Below are positions 38,942-53,023 of a DNA stretch of 63,119 nucleotides, one piece after another. The stretch spans positions 1 through 63,119 of the forward strand of contig NZ_JAMSLX010000017.1 in NCBI RefSeq assembly GCF_023806085.1. The letters are read 5' to 3'. Position 1 is the stretch's first letter. The number at the start of each line of letters is the position of its first letter. The translations under genes and the position numbers were made by a program. Source of the stretch: Hephaestia sp. MAHUQ-44. Lineage in GTDB: Bacteria > Pseudomonadota > Alphaproteobacteria > Sphingomonadales > Sphingomonadaceae. The notes beneath the pieces are model-generated. The model ran no database searches. It saw only the letters and a program-made list of their open reading frames with translations, and was not told where the DNA came from.

Positions 38942-40005
38942 GCCAGCCCCGCCGGTGCCGGCCAGTTGGCGTGGGTGACGCCGAACACCTTGAACAACGC
39001 CCCCATCTGATCGGGCGCGACGAGGCGATCGTGATCGGCATGGACCGAACCCGCCCGCTCGGGCGCCGAGGCCGCGAGTCGCGAGGCGCGCGCGCCGATC
39101 CCGAGCGCGGTCAGGAACTGGCCCTGATCGACCGGCCCGTGGACCGCCGCGCCCGCGATCTGTGCCGCCGCGCCGAGCGTCCCGAAATCGACATGCGCGG
39201 TGAGATCATGCTCGCCCGGCGCCTCGAACGGATTGACATAGGCATGGCCGCGCACGGCTTGCAGCGTGTCGCCGAGCGCGGGGCCGTCGTAACCGTAATC
39301 GACCACCAGCGCCGCGCCGCCCTGCGCCGCCAGCCGTGCCGCGAGAGCGCGCATCATCGCGACACCCGCGGGCGAGGTTTCGAGCACTGCGCCGTGGGGG
39401 GCGTCGCGCAGATGCTCGGGGATCACCTCATCGGGCAGCGGCGGACCGCCGATCGGGAGGAATAACGTGTCCTGACACGCCACCAGCCGCTCGTGCCAGC
39501 GGTCGCCGGCGCGCACCAACTGGCGGATCGGCAGCGCGTCGAAAAATTCGTTGGCGACCACGAGCAGCGGCATGTCGTCGGGCAGCGTCGCAAGATCGGC
39601 ATGCCAGACCGCCTCGGGCAATCGCTCCTGCTGGATTGCGCGGAGCACCGGGCTGGTCTCGACCAGATGGATCGCGGGTTTGAGCCCCACGCTCGCCATC
39701 GCGCGCAGCGCATCGACCGCAAGCGTGCCGCGCCCCGGCCCCAGTTCGACATAGGCGACCGCCGGGCTACCCGCACGCTGCCACAGATCGGCGAGCGCGA
39801 GCCCGAGCAATTCGCCGAACATCTGGCTGATCTCGGGCGCGGTGATGAAATCGCCGCCCGCGCCCAGCGGATCGCGCGTCGCATAATAATGGGCATTGGC
39901 GGCGGCCATGAAGCGGCTGAGCGGGATCGGCCCCGCGAGCGTGATCGCGCGCGCGAGGCGATCCGCCAAACTGCCTTCGGCCACATCGGGCCCTTGATCG
40001 TTCAT
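38938..40005 (-). CDS. MidA/NDUFAF7-like SAM-dependent methyltransferase
   Basis: This is a 355-residue member of the DUF185/MidA family. The mitochondrial member NDUFAF7 methylates an arginine of complex I subunit NDUFS2. Key segments are GDFITAPEISQMFGELLG, the SAM motif YVELGPGRGTLAVD, ANEFFDALPIRQLV and VDYGYDGPALGDTLQA. Alphaproteobacteria carry the ancestral form, so a role in complex I assembly is plausible but inferred. It starts one base after the lgt stop. Confidence 0.92.
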   Translation of the reverse strand: MNDQGPDVAEGSLADRLARAITLAGPIPLSRFMAAANAHYYATRDPLGAGGDFITAPEISQMFGELLGLALADLWQRAGSPAVAYVELGPGRGTLAVDALRAMASVGLKPAIHLVETSPVLRAIQQERLPEAVWHADLATLPDDMPLLVVANEFFDALPIRQLVRAGDRWHERLVACQDTLFLPIGGPPLPDEVIPEHLRDAPHGAVLETSPAGVAMMRALAARLAAQGGAALVVDYGYDGPALGDTLQAVRGHAYVNPFEAPGEHDLTAHVDFGTLGAAAQIAGAAVHGPVDQGQFLTALGIGARASRLAASAPERAGSVHADHDRLVAPDQMGALFKVFGVTHANWPAPAGLA

Positions 40006-40006
40006 G

Positions 40007-40888
40007 TCAGGCGACGCTTTCGCCCCCCGCGATCGGCTCGACGCGGTGGCGACGGCCGGCGCTGGTGGCGATCAGGTAAATCCCGCCGAGGATCATCGGA
40101 ATGCACAGCACCTGCCCCATATGGATCGTGGTCGCGAAGAAGGTGCCGGTGAATTGCGAATCGGGCTCGCGAAAGAACTCGACGAAGAACCGCGCACAGC
40201 CATAGCCGACGAGGAAGATGCCGGTGAGCTTGCCCGGATCGTACCGCGCCCTGGTCTTCCAGAAGCAGAACCAGAGGATCGCGAACAGCACGAGCCCTTC
40301 GAGCCCGGCTTCGTAGAGCTGGCTGGGGTGGCGCGCGACATCGTTGCCGGTGCGCGGGAAGATGATCGCCCAGGCGACGTTGGTGGGTTTGCCCCACAAT
40401 TCACCGTTGATGAAATTGGCGATCCGCCCGAAAAACAGCCCGAACGGCACGCAGCACGCGATATAATCGTGGACGCGCAGCCAGGCGAGCCCATGGCGCC
40501 GCGCGAGCAGGATCATCGCCAGACTGGTGCCGATCACCCCGCCGTGGAACGACATGCCGCCATCCCACAATTTGAAGACCTGAAGCGGATCGAGCAGCAT
40601 GCCGGGGGCGTAGAACAGCACATAGCCGAGCCGCCCGCCGAGGATGATGCCGATCGTCGCGTAGAAGACGAGATCGTCGGCATGGCGCTTGGCCATCGGC
40701 GCGCCGGGCTGCGCGAGCAGCTTGAGCAGATACCACCAGCCGACGAGGATGCCGCCGATATAGGCCAGCGAATACCAGCGCAGGATCGGGTGCCCGCCAA
40801 TCGAGAGCAGAACGGGATCGAGGCCGAGGTCGGTCCAGCGGATATGCTGGATGTCGGTAACGGCTTGCGCGAGAAGGGTCAGGATCAA
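40007..40888 (-). CDS. lgt: Prolipoprotein diacylglyceryl transferase
   Basis: Lgt attaches diacylglycerol to the lipobox cysteine of prolipoproteins in the inner membrane. The protein has seven hydrophobic segments, [10 protein letters not shown], the FHGGVIG box and the signature [15 protein letters not shown], with [13 protein letters not shown] later. The start is uncertain. TTG 40886-40888, with GGGGAA seven bases upstream, gives a 293-residue product beginning ILTLLAQAV like relatives. ATG 40918 would add ten residues without a clear ribosome-binding site. It leads the lgt-midA-GNAT-pgeF operon. Confidence 0.93.
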   Translation of the reverse strand: MILTLLAQAVTDIQHIRWTDLGLDPVLLSIGGHPILRWYSLAYIGGILVGWWYLLKLLAQPGAPMAKRHADDLVFYATIGIILGGRLGYVLFYAPGMLLDPLQVFKLWDGGMSFHGGVIGTSLAMILLARRHGLAWLRVHDYIACCVPFGLFFGRIANFINGELWGKPTNVAWAIIFPRTGNDVARHPSQLYEAGLEGLVLFAILWFCFWKTRARYDPGKLTGIFLVGYGCARFFVEFFREPDSQFTGTFFATTIHMGQVLCIPMILGGIYLIATSAGRRHRVEPIAGGESVA

Positions 40889-40952
40889 AGGCTTTTCCCC
40901 GAAGAGACAGGCCTTCATAAGGAGCAGAGACGACAAGACCAAGGGGAGAGGT

Positions 40953-42647
40953 ATGGCGACCGAACTCGACCGCAGGATGGAGGCCGGAATCGCGCGGCTG
41001 ACTGACCCGGAGGGCCCCTTGCCGCTGACCGGGATCGTCGTGAACGGCCAGACGCTGCCGATGATCGCCTCGGCCCCGCCCGCGCTGCCGCATTATTTCG
41101 CGCACTATTGCCGCGAACATGCCGAGGCGACCTTCCTCGTCGCAGGCGCCGAACGGATCACTTTTGCCCAGATCCACGCCGAGGCCGAGCGCGTGGCGCG
41201 CGCCCTGGTGGCGGGATTCGCCGTCAAGAAGGGCGATCGGATCGGCATCGCGATGCGCAATTCGCCGTCGTGGATCGCGCTGTACATGGGCGTGCTGATG
41301 GCGGGGGGCATCGCCTGCCTGCTCAACGGCTGGTGGCAGGCCGACGAACTGGCCGAGGCGATTCGCGATGTCGATTGCGGGCTGGTGTTCGCCGATCCGC
41401 CCCGCGCCCAGCGCATCGCCGGGGCCGCGTTGGCGACGCAGGTGATCGCGATCGACGACCGTCCGGTGCTCGCCGAGGCGCTCGCGCCGGTGACGCACCG
41501 CGCCACCGCCGAGGCGTCGCTCCCCGCGCTGAGCGGCGACGACGATGCGACGATCCTGTTCACCTCGGGCTCGACCGGGCGATCGAAGGGAGCGCTGTCG
41601 GATCATCGCGCCGTGGTGCAGGCGACCTACAATTATCTGGCGCAGGCGCTGGTGATGCTCGGGATCGCGACCGAACAGGGCAACCCGCCCCAGGGCCAGC
41701 CCGCGACGCTGCTCACCGTGCCGCTGTTCCACGTCACCGCCGAAATCCCGGTGATGCTCCAGAGCTTCGCGATGGGGCGCAAGCTCGTCCTGATGCCCAA
41801 ATGGGATGCCGAGGAAGCGATGCGGCTGATCGAGGCGGAGGCGATCAATTATTTCGTCGGCGTGCCGCTGATGAGCTACGAAATCCTCACCCACCCCAAT
41901 CGCGGCCAGTACGATCTGTCCAGGGTCACCGATTTCGCCGCGGGCGGCGCGCCGCGCCCGGTGGAGCATGTCCGGCGGATCAGGGACGAAATGGGCGGCG
42001 GGGCACCGCTGATCGGCTATGGCCTGACCGAAACCAATGCGGTGGGCTGCGGCAATTGGCGCGACAATTATCTCGCCAAGCCCGATTCGACCGGGCGCGC
42101 CTCGGCCCCGCTGGTCGATCTCGCGATCCTCGACGGTGCGGGCCGCCCGGTGCCGCAGGGCGCGCGTGGCGAGATCGCGATCCGATCGGTGTGCAATTTC
42201 AAACATTATTGGAACGACACCGCGTCGACGCGCAGCGCGGTGACCGACGACGGCTATTTCCTGACCGGCGACATCGGCCTGCTCGATGCGGATGGCTATC
42301 TGTTCATCGTCGATCGCAAGAAGGACATCATCATCCGCGGCGGCGAGAATATCTCGTGCCTCGAGGTCGAGGCCGCGATCTACCACCACCCCGCGGTCGC
42401 CGAATGCGCGGTGTTCGCGATTCCCGACGCCCGATTCGGCGAGGTGCCCGGTGCCGTGATCCATTACCGCGCGGGCGCGGCGCTGACCGACGCCGCTTTG
42501 CGCGCCTATCTCGCCGAGCATATCGCACAGTTCAAATTGCCCGCGCACCTCTGGGTATCGCCCGATCCGCTGCCGCGGCTGGGCACCGAGAAAATCGACA
42601 AGGTGCGCTTGCGCGACCATTACCGCGCACTGGTGGCGACAGGCTGA
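40953..42647 (+). CDS. Class I adenylate-forming acyl-CoA synthetase
   Basis: This 564-residue ANL-superfamily ligase should activate a carboxylic acid to its CoA thioester through an acyl-AMP. It has the P-loop [26 protein letters not shown], the hinge [21 protein letters not shown], the motif [10 protein letters not shown], and the catalytic Lys in [10 protein letters not shown]. The pattern is of fatty-acid or aromatic-acid-type ligases; the substrate is not clear. An AGGGGAGAGG site precedes ATG 40953. The stop codon lies within a short copy of the AGGCTGAGCACGAACGG repeat. Confidence 0.9.
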   Translation: MATELDRRMEAGIARLTDPEGPLPLTGIVVNGQTLPMIASAPPALPHYFAHYCREHAEATFLVAGAERITFAQIHAEAERVARALVAGFAVKKGDRIGIAMRNSPSWIALYMGVLMAGGIACLLNGWWQADELAEAIRDVDCGLVFADPPRAQRIAGAALATQVIAIDDRPVLAEALAPVTHRATAEASLPALSGDDDATILFTSGSTGRSKGALSDHRAVVQATYNYLAQALVMLGIATEQGNPPQGQPATLLTVPLFHVTAEIPVMLQSFAMGRKLVLMPKWDAEEAMRLIEAEAINYFVGVPLMSYEILTHPNRGQYDLSRVTDFAAGGAPRPVEHVRRIRDEMGGGAPLIGYGLTETNAVGCGNWRDNYLAKPDSTGRASAPLVDLAILDGAGRPVPQGARGEIAIRSVCNFKHYWNDTASTRSAVTDDGYFLTGDIGLLDADGYLFIVDRKKDIIIRGGENISCLEVEAAIYHHPAVAECAVFAIPDARFGEVPGAVIHYRAGAALTDAALRAYLAEHIAQFKLPAHLWVSPDPLPRLGTEKIDKVRLRDHYRALVATG

Positions 42648-42657
42648 GCACGAACGG
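42636..42657 (+). repeat. Short copy of the dispersed repeat containing a gene's stop codon
   Basis: GCGACAGGCTGAGCACGAAC, then GG, resembles the right arm of the dispersed repeat with AGGCTGAGC for AGGCTCAGC. The TGA inside it (42645-42647) terminates the acyl-CoA synthetase. Unlike the other copies it lies between two co-directional genes. Confidence 0.75.
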
Positions 42658-42695
42658 TTTGAGTGGCGCGGGCGATCGGCTACAGCGTCGGGCGC

Positions 42696-44933
42696 ATGGC
42701 CAATCACGACAAACCGGGGCATTTCAACCGCCGCACGCTGCTGATCGGCGGCGGCGCGGGCGTTGGACTGCTCGTCGCCTGGGCGGTGTGGCCGCGCACC
42801 TATGCCGCCAACCTGACCGCGGCGCGCGGCGAACATATCATGGGCGCGTGGCTCAAGATCGGCGAGGACGGGCATATCACCGTGGTGGTGCCGCAGGCCG
42901 AGCACGGGCAGGGCGTCACCACCACGCTGCCGCAGATCGTTGCCGACGAACTGGGCGCCGACTGGCGCACCGTCGGCGTCGAACCCGCGCCGCTCAACCC
43001 GCTGTACGCCAACCCGATCGCGGCGAGCGAATTGTTCGGGGGCGTGCTCGGCGCGCTGCCCAAGCCATTGCGCGCGCAACATGCCGAGCAGGCGCTGCTG
43101 ATGCTGACGGCGGGATCGAGCTCGGTGCGGATGTTCGAGGCCGCGCTCCACGCGGCGGGCGCCACCGCGCGCGTCGCCTTGTGCAAGGCCGCCGCGCGGC
43201 GTTGGGGCGTCGATTGGCAGGCGTGCGGCACCGCCGACGGTTTCGTCGTCCACGGCACCGATCGCTTGCGCTTCGGCGTGCTTGCGGCCGAGGCCGCGGG
43301 CGAGGACGTGCCCGACCCCGCCCCGCTGCGCAGCGGCGAGGGCGAGCGGCTCTACGGCCAGTCGCTGCCGCGGATCGACGTGCCCGCCAAGGTCGATGGA
43401 TCGGCCAATTTCGCGGGCGACATCCGGCTGCCCGGCATGGTCTATGCCGCGATCCGGCAAGGCCCGGTGGGCGATTCGCGGCTGGTACGCGTCGATCGGG
43501 CGGCAGCCGAACGCATTCCCGGCGTGTCCGCGGTGATCGAAAACCCGCGCTGGGTCGCCGCCGTCGGCAACAATTGGTGGGCGGCCAACCGCGCGCTCGA
43601 TGCGCTCAGCCCCCGGTTCGAGACCAAGGGCGCAATCGTCGATTCGGCCGCGATCGACGCCGCGCTGGAGGCCGCGCTCGACGGCGAGGGCGAACGGATG
43701 GCCAAGGCGGGCGACCTCGCCGCCGTCTTTCGCGACGCGCAGATCGTCACCGCCGATTACCGCGTCGCGCTGGGTGTCCACGCCGGCATCGAGACGATGA
43801 CCGCGACCGCCCAGCGCACCGACAAGGGCCTCGAATTGTGGTTGCCGACGCTTGCCCCCGGCCTCGCGCGCGCGGCGGCGGCGGCGACATTGGGCATCGC
43901 CGAGGATCGCGTCACCGTCCATCCAATGCAGATCGGCGGCGGCTTCGGCGCCAATCTGGAACATCAGGTCGCCGAACAGGCCGCGTTGCTCGCCGACCGG
44001 CTCAAGCGCCCGGTCCAGCTCATCTGGTCGCGGATCGAGGATCTGCGCCACGATCGTTACCGCCCCGCCGCCGCCGCGCGGATGGCGGGACGGCTTGCCG
44101 CCAACGGCGGGCTGCTCGGCTGGCTCGCCAAGATCGCCGCGCCCGCCACCGGCGCGGCGCTGGCCCGGCGGCTGATGCCGCGCGATCCCGCCATCGCGGC
44201 GGCGCGCGCGCTGCCCGGCATGGGCGACGCTTATGCCGTGGCGGGCGCCGAGCCCTTTTATCGCATCCCGCATTATGCGGTCGACCATCACCCCGCCGAG
44301 ATCGGCGTGCCGACCGGGCATCTGCGCGGCGGCGCGCACGGCTATACCGCCTTTTTCAACGAATGTTTCATCGACGAACTCGCGCATGTCGCGGGCACCG
44401 AGGCGATGTCGTTCCGGATCGCGATGCTCGGCGGCGACGCGCGGCTGGCGCGCTGCCTGTCGACCGCCGCCGCGCTCGGCGGCTGGCAGGGCGGGATTGC
44501 GGGCAGCGGACAGGGGATTGCGTGCCACCGCTTCCGCGGCAGCTATATCGCTGTGCTCGCCGAGGCGCATCTGGAAGACGGCCGCCCGCGCGTCGATCGA
44601 TTGGTGGCGGCGGTCGATTGCGGGCGCCTCATCAACCCCGATATCGTCCGCCAGCAGATCGAAAGCGGGCTGATCTTCGGCATGGCGACCGCGCTTGGCG
44701 CCACGACAGGCTTTACCGACAACCTTGCCGATGCCCGCGGCTTCGGCGACCTTGGCCTGCCGCTGCTCGCCGACACGCCCGACATCATCGTCGAGCTGAT
44801 CCGCAGCGAGGCCGATCCCGGCGGCGTGGGTGAACTCGGCGTGCCCGCGGTTGCCCCCGCGATCGCCAACGCACTCCAGGCCGCGACCGGCGTGCGCCTG
44901 CGCGCGCTCCCCTTGAGGCTCGACGACGCATGA
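42696..44933 (+). CDS. Molybdopterin-binding oxidoreductase subunit (xanthine dehydrogenase / IorB family)
   Basis: This is a 745-residue aldehyde oxidase/xanthine dehydrogenase-type large subunit of the isoquinoline 1-oxidoreductase beta (IorB) type. A twin-arginine signal (NRRTLLIGGGAGVGLL) suggests Tat export with cofactor. The hammerhead domain follows at about residue 230 (DVPAKVDGSANFAGDIRLPGM), and molybdopterin segments such as MQIGGGFGANLEHQVAEQA and GHLRGGAHGYTAFFNE. The usual small [2Fe-2S] partner is not adjacent. Either the partner is elsewhere or this form works with another electron acceptor. ATG 42696 has no strong ribosome-binding site; GTG 42663 is possible. Confidence 0.88.
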   Translation: MANHDKPGHFNRRTLLIGGGAGVGLLVAWAVWPRTYAANLTAARGEHIMGAWLKIGEDGHITVVVPQAEHGQGVTTTLPQIVADELGADWRTVGVEPAPLNPLYANPIAASELFGGVLGALPKPLRAQHAEQALLMLTAGSSSVRMFEAALHAAGATARVALCKAAARRWGVDWQACGTADGFVVHGTDRLRFGVLAAEAAGEDVPDPAPLRSGEGERLYGQSLPRIDVPAKVDGSANFAGDIRLPGMVYAAIRQGPVGDSRLVRVDRAAAERIPGVSAVIENPRWVAAVGNNWWAANRALDALSPRFETKGAIVDSAAIDAALEAALDGEGERMAKAGDLAAVFRDAQIVTADYRVALGVHAGIETMTATAQRTDKGLELWLPTLAPGLARAAAAATLGIAEDRVTVHPMQIGGGFGANLEHQVAEQAALLADRLKRPVQLIWSRIEDLRHDRYRPAAAARMAGRLAANGGLLGWLAKIAAPATGAALARRLMPRDPAIAAARALPGMGDAYAVAGAEPFYRIPHYAVDHHPAEIGVPTGHLRGGAHGYTAFFNECFIDELAHVAGTEAMSFRIAMLGGDARLARCLSTAAALGGWQGGIAGSGQGIACHRFRGSYIAVLAEAHLEDGRPRVDRLVAAVDCGRLINPDIVRQQIESGLIFGMATALGATTGFTDNLADARGFGDLGLPLLADTPDIIVELIRSEADPGGVGELGVPAVAPAIANALQAATGVRLRALPLRLDDA

Positions 44934-45937
44934 CCCTGCCCCCCGACCATCCGCCGCTGCCGCCCAAACGGATCGGCGTGCTGCTGATCAACCTCGGCAC
45001 CCCCGACGCCCCCGAGCCGAGCGCGGTGCGGCGCTATCTGGCCGAATTCCTGTCCGACCGGCGCGTGATCGAGATCCCACCGCTGATCTGGCAACCGATC
45101 CTGCGCGGCATCATCCTCACCACCCGGCCCAAAAAATCGGCCCACGCCTACAGCCTGGTGTGGCGCGACGAGGGCTCGCCGCTGGCGGTCATCACCCGCG
45201 CGCAGGCCGATGCGCTGAACGGTGCGTTCGGGCCCGATGTGCTGGTCGATTGGGCCATGCGCTACGGCAATCCGGCGATTGCCGATCGGCTGCGCGCGAT
45301 GAAGGAGGCGGGGTGCGAGCGCATCCTGCTCGCCCCGCTCTATCCGCAATATTGCGCGGCGACGACCGCGACCGCCAACGACCGTGCGTTCGCAAGCCTC
45401 GGGCAGATGCGCTGGCAGCCGGCGGTGCGCACCCTGCCGCCCTATCATGACGACCCGGCCTATATCGCCGCGCTCGCCGCGTCGGTGGAGACCGCGCTGG
45501 GCGCGCTCGATTTCGCGCCGCAAGCGATCGTCGCGAGCTTCCACGGCATGCCGCAGCGCACGCTCGACCTCGGCGACCCCTATCATTGCCATTGCCGCAA
45601 GACCGCGCGGCTGCTGAGCGACGCGCTGGGGCGGGACCTGGTCACCGCGTTCCAATCGCGCTTCGGCCGCGCCAAATGGCTCGAACCCGCGACCGACACC
45701 ACGCTCGCCGCACTGCCCGCCAAGGGCATCACCCGCGTCGCGATCGTCGCGCCGGGCTTTTCGGCCGACTGCCTCGAAACGCTCGAAGAACTGGCGATCC
45801 GTGGCCGCGAGACATTCGTCGCGGCGGGCGGGACGAACTTCGCCTATCTGCCGTGCCTCAACGACAGCGCCGACGGAATCGCATTGCTCAAAACATTGCT
45901 TACGCGCGAGCTTGAAGGGTGGGCCAGTCCGGCATAG
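44930..45937 (+). CDS. hemH: Ferrochelatase
   Basis: Ferrochelatase inserts Fe(II) into protoporphyrin IX, the last step of heme synthesis. The 335-residue product has GVLLINLGTPDAPEPSAVRRYL, the PLYPQYCAATT segment, the catalytic His in ASFHGMPQRTLDLGDPY and the acidic PGFSADCLETLEEL motif. It overlaps the preceding oxidoreductase gene by four bases, so heme and molybdoenzyme expression are linked here. The Cys content (CHCRKTARLL and others) fits bacterial [2Fe-2S] ferrochelatases, but this is not certain. Confidence 0.96.
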   Translation: MTLPPDHPPLPPKRIGVLLINLGTPDAPEPSAVRRYLAEFLSDRRVIEIPPLIWQPILRGIILTTRPKKSAHAYSLVWRDEGSPLAVITRAQADALNGAFGPDVLVDWAMRYGNPAIADRLRAMKEAGCERILLAPLYPQYCAATTATANDRAFASLGQMRWQPAVRTLPPYHDDPAYIAALAASVETALGALDFAPQAIVASFHGMPQRTLDLGDPYHCHCRKTARLLSDALGRDLVTAFQSRFGRAKWLEPATDTTLAALPAKGITRVAIVAPGFSADCLETLEELAIRGRETFVAAGGTNFAYLPCLNDSADGIALLKTLLTRELEGWASPA

Positions 45938-45989
45938 CTTTTGTCGGTGAGGCGGGCCGTCCGGCGCCGTACGAGATAAGGAGACAGGC

Positions 45990-46712
45990 ATGGCACGCGT
46001 TGCGATCGTTACCGGCGGCACTCGCGGCATCGGCGAAGCGATCAGCCTTGCGCTCAAGGAGGCGGGCATGATCGTTGCCGCCAATTATGCGGGCAATGAC
46101 GAGCGCGCCAAGGCGTTCTCCGACCGCACCGGGATCAAGACCTACAAATGGGATGTCGGCGATTTCGATGCCTGCCAGAAGGGGTGCCAGCAGGTCGCCG
46201 ACGAGCTCGGCCCGGTCGATGTCGTCGTCAACAATGCCGGGATCACGCGCGACGGCACGATGCAGAAGATGACATACGACATGTGGGACGAGGTGATGCG
46301 CACCAATCTCGGCGGCTGCTTCAACATGGCCAAGGCGGTGTTTCCGGGGATGCGGACACGCAAATGGGGGCGGATCGTCAACATCGGCTCGATCAACGGC
46401 CAGGCCGGCCAATATGGCCAGGTCAATTACGCCGCCGCCAAATCGGGCATCCACGGCTTCACCAAGGCACTGGCGCAGGAAGGCGCACGTTCGGGCATCA
46501 CGGTGAACGCGATCGCGCCGGGCTATATCGATACCGATATGGTCGCCGCGGTCCCGGCCGACGTGCTGGAGAAGATCGTCGCGAAAATCCCGGTCGGCCG
46601 GCTCGGCAAGGCGCACGAAATCGCGCGCGGCGTCGCCTTTCTGTGCGCGGAGGATGCGGGGTTCGTGACCGGATCGACGCTGTCGATCAACGGCGGCCAG
46701 CATATGTATTGA
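45990..46712 (+). CDS. phbB: Acetoacetyl-CoA reductase
   Basis: PhaB/PhbB reduces acetoacetyl-CoA to (R)-3-hydroxybutyryl-CoA for polyhydroxybutyrate. The 240-residue SDR has VTGGTRGIGEAIS, NNAGITRDGTMQKM, the active-site segment GRIVNIGSINGQAGQYGQVNYAAAK and APGYIDTDMV. An AAGGAG site lies upstream of ATG 45990. No phaC or phaA is nearby. A nested inverted-repeat element begins 3 bp after the stop. Confidence 0.94.
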   Translation: MARVAIVTGGTRGIGEAISLALKEAGMIVAANYAGNDERAKAFSDRTGIKTYKWDVGDFDACQKGCQQVADELGPVDVVVNNAGITRDGTMQKMTYDMWDEVMRTNLGGCFNMAKAVFPGMRTRKWGRIVNIGSINGQAGQYGQVNYAAAKSGIHGFTKALAQEGARSGITVNAIAPGYIDTDMVAAVPADVLEKIVAKIPVGRLGKAHEIARGVAFLCAEDAGFVTGSTLSINGGQHMY

Positions 46713-46714
46713 TG

Positions 46715-46860
46715 TAGGCCCGGCCGACATTCAATCCATGCCGGCCTGCAAATGGCGGTTTCCCGCGCTTCCGGTGCTCACGTACTGAAGAACGCTGCGC
46801 TCCGGGTCACGAGAAACCACCATTTTCGGCTCGACCTGACCTAAATGTCGGCCGGGCCTA
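46715..46860. repeat. 146-bp nested inverted-repeat element (MITE/REP-like)
   Basis: The outer arms TAGGCCCGGCCGACATT (46715-46731) and AATGTCGGCCGGGCCTA (46844-46860) are perfect 17-bp inverted repeats. Inside, AAATGGCGGTTTC and GAAACCACCATTT form a second pair with one mismatch. The centre, GCTTCCGGTGCTCACGTACT followed by GAAGAACGCTGCGCTCC, is a further imperfect palindrome that I associate with dispersed sphingomonad repeats. The right arm supplies the stop codon (TAG, minus strand) of csaA. No ORF is inside. Confidence 0.8.
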
Positions 46861-47202
46861 GGCCATTCTCGCGCCGTCGGGCACCGGTTGATCGGGCGCG
46901 ATCAGCACGATGCCACCGTCCGCGTCGGCGAAGCCCAGCGTCAGCACCTCCGACATCATCGGCCCGATCTGGCGCGGCGGGAAATTGACCACCGCGGCGA
47001 CCTGACGCCCGACCAGCGAGTCGGGCGCATAATGATCGGTAATCTGCGCCGACGAGCGCTTGCGGCCGATCTCCGCGCCGAAATCTATCACCAGCTTGAT
47101 TGCCGGCTTACGCGCCTCGGGGAACGGCTCGGCCGTAACGACGGTGCCGACGCGGATGTCGATTTTCAGGAAATCGTCGAAGCTCGCTTGCGGCGTGGCC
47201 AT
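46858..47202 (-). CDS. csaA: tRNA-binding domain protein CsaA
   Basis: This 114-residue protein is a stand-alone EMAP-II/tRNA-binding OB fold with FLKIDIRVGTVV, the EARKPAIKLVIDFG segment, SSAQITDHY and VVNFPPRQIGPMMSEVLTLGF. These match CsaA, a dimeric protein-export chaperone of Bacillus with tRNA-binding-like fold; the role in alphaproteobacteria is not established. Its ATG shares one base with the GST stop, so the two are coupled. Its stop codon lies in the arm of the inverted-repeat element. Confidence 0.9.
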   Translation of the reverse strand: MATPQASFDDFLKIDIRVGTVVTAEPFPEARKPAIKLVIDFGAEIGRKRSSAQITDHYAPDSLVGRQVAAVVNFPPRQIGPMMSEVLTLGFADADGGIVLIAPDQPVPDGARMA

Positions 47203-47873
47203 CAGAAATCGTGGACCGCGTAATGCGCGGGCGGGCCGATCACTTCCATCCGCTCGGCGAGCAGCGGCTGGAAGCTCGGCCGGCTCTTGAACCCGCGATA
47301 CCAGCCCGCGGTCGCCTCATGCCCCTTCCAGTCGATGCCGCCGAGATAGTCGGCGACCGATATCTGCGCGGCAGCGGCGAGATCGGCGAGCGACATCGTT
47401 GCGCCGCCCAGCCACTGGCGATGATCGAGCAGATAATCGGTGTAATCGAGATGCTGGAGCGCGGCCTTCATCGCCTCGCGCAGCGCCTTGGCGTCGGGCG
47501 GCGCACGATGCACCAGCCGCTTGACCATCCGTTCGTGGAGCAGCGGCGCGACGATATCGGCGTAGAATTGCGTATCGAACCACGAGACCAGCCGGCGAAT
47601 CTCGGCCCGGTTGGCCGCCGTGCCGCTGATCATCGCCGCCTTTTCAACCGTTTCCTCGAAATATTCGCAGATCGCCATCGAATCGACGAGCAGCAGATTC
47701 TTTTCGGGATCGGCCATCACCGGGGTCTGCCCGGCGGGGTTCATGTCGAGAAACTCGTCGCGGCGCTGCCACGGCGATTCGCGCACGAGTTCGTAGCCCA
47801 CGCCCTTCTCGCCCAGCAGGAGCCGCACCTTGCGCGAGAACGGACACAGCGGAAATTGAAAGAGCTGCCACAT
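47202..47873 (-). CDS. Glutathione S-transferase family protein
   Basis: This 223-residue GST has an N-terminal thioredoxin-like domain (QFPLCPFSRKVRLLLGEKG with C10-P-F-S as possible catalytic centre, then NPAGQTPVM and VDSMAICEYFEE). An all-helical C-terminal domain follows, with WLGGATMSLADLAAAAQISVADYLGG. The CPFS motif suggests an omega/beta-like thiol transferase rather than a classical conjugating enzyme. It is upstream of csaA and 42 bp downstream of the gltB stop, on the same strand. Confidence 0.9.
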   Translation of the reverse strand: MWQLFQFPLCPFSRKVRLLLGEKGVGYELVRESPWQRRDEFLDMNPAGQTPVMADPEKNLLLVDSMAICEYFEETVEKAAMISGTAANRAEIRRLVSWFDTQFYADIVAPLLHERMVKRLVHRAPPDAKALREAMKAALQHLDYTDYLLDHRQWLGGATMSLADLAAAAQISVADYLGGIDWKGHEATAGWYRGFKSRPSFQPLLAERMEVIGPPAHYAVHDF

Positions 47874-47915
47874 AGGTCGGCGTTACTGCACCGGCCGCCG
47901 AAGCGGAAGGCCCCC

Positions 47916-52432
<4,517 letters not shown>

Positions 52433-52436
<4 letters not shown>

Positions 52437-53023
52437 GTCGAGGGCCGATCATTGGTCTTGAGCATTTCACGTTCGGCGCGCTCGAAGGCGCGCCTGCCGG
52501 CTTCCTCACCGGCTTTTTCTCCGATCGCGCTGCCTGCGGCGGCGGTCACCTGCTGGATTTCGGGTATCAGCCGCAGCACCTTCGCCCCGGTGCCGCTCGA
52601 GTAAAATGCCGTAATCTCGTCGAGCTCCACAGCGGTGAAGCGCGCGGCATATTCGCGCGCTACGGCAGTCTTGATCTCGGGATAACGCGCCTTGAGCGCG
52701 GTCATGAACTCCTGCGACAGGATCGCGACGAACCGGTCGTGCCCGCCCTCGCCATTGGCAAGCAGATTGTCCACGCTGGTCTTGGTCGCGGGATTCTGGC
52801 TCAACATGCCGATCACGCTTTCCGCGAAGAGCGGGCTCATCCCGACGAACATGCGATCGAGCGTATCGTCGAGCTTCATCGTGGCGAGGAGGTCCGCCGC
52901 AGCAGCCAACGCCGCAGGATCTACGGCGGCGGCGCTCTCGACGACCGGCGACGCTGCATCCTGCACCTGCGCCTGCACCGGGATTGCGAGGGCGACAGCG
53001 ATCGTCGTCAATCGTGTGATCAT
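52433..53023 (-). CDS. DUF2059 domain protein encoded between gltD and gltB
   Basis: This is a 196-residue protein with an N-terminal signal-like stretch (MITRLTTIAVALAIPVQAQ). A helical DUF2059 domain follows, with the conserved ELDEITAFYSSGTGAKVL segment and a Glu/Ala/Arg-rich tail (EKAGEEAGRRAFERAEREM). DUF2059 proteins are secreted or periplasmic and of unknown function. Its start overlaps the gltD stop and its stop overlaps the gltB start, each by four bases. It is thus locked into synthesis with the two cytoplasmic glutamate synthase subunits, though it is probably exported. Confidence 0.88.

Noticed and set aside
40401..44570. Very long open frame on the minus strand (1389 codons) opposite lgt, the acyl-CoA synthetase and the molybdopterin subunit
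   Set aside because: Its composition is Arg/His/Asp/Gly repeats typical of the antisense of GC-rich codons. It lies opposite well-recognised genes and has no recognisable domain.
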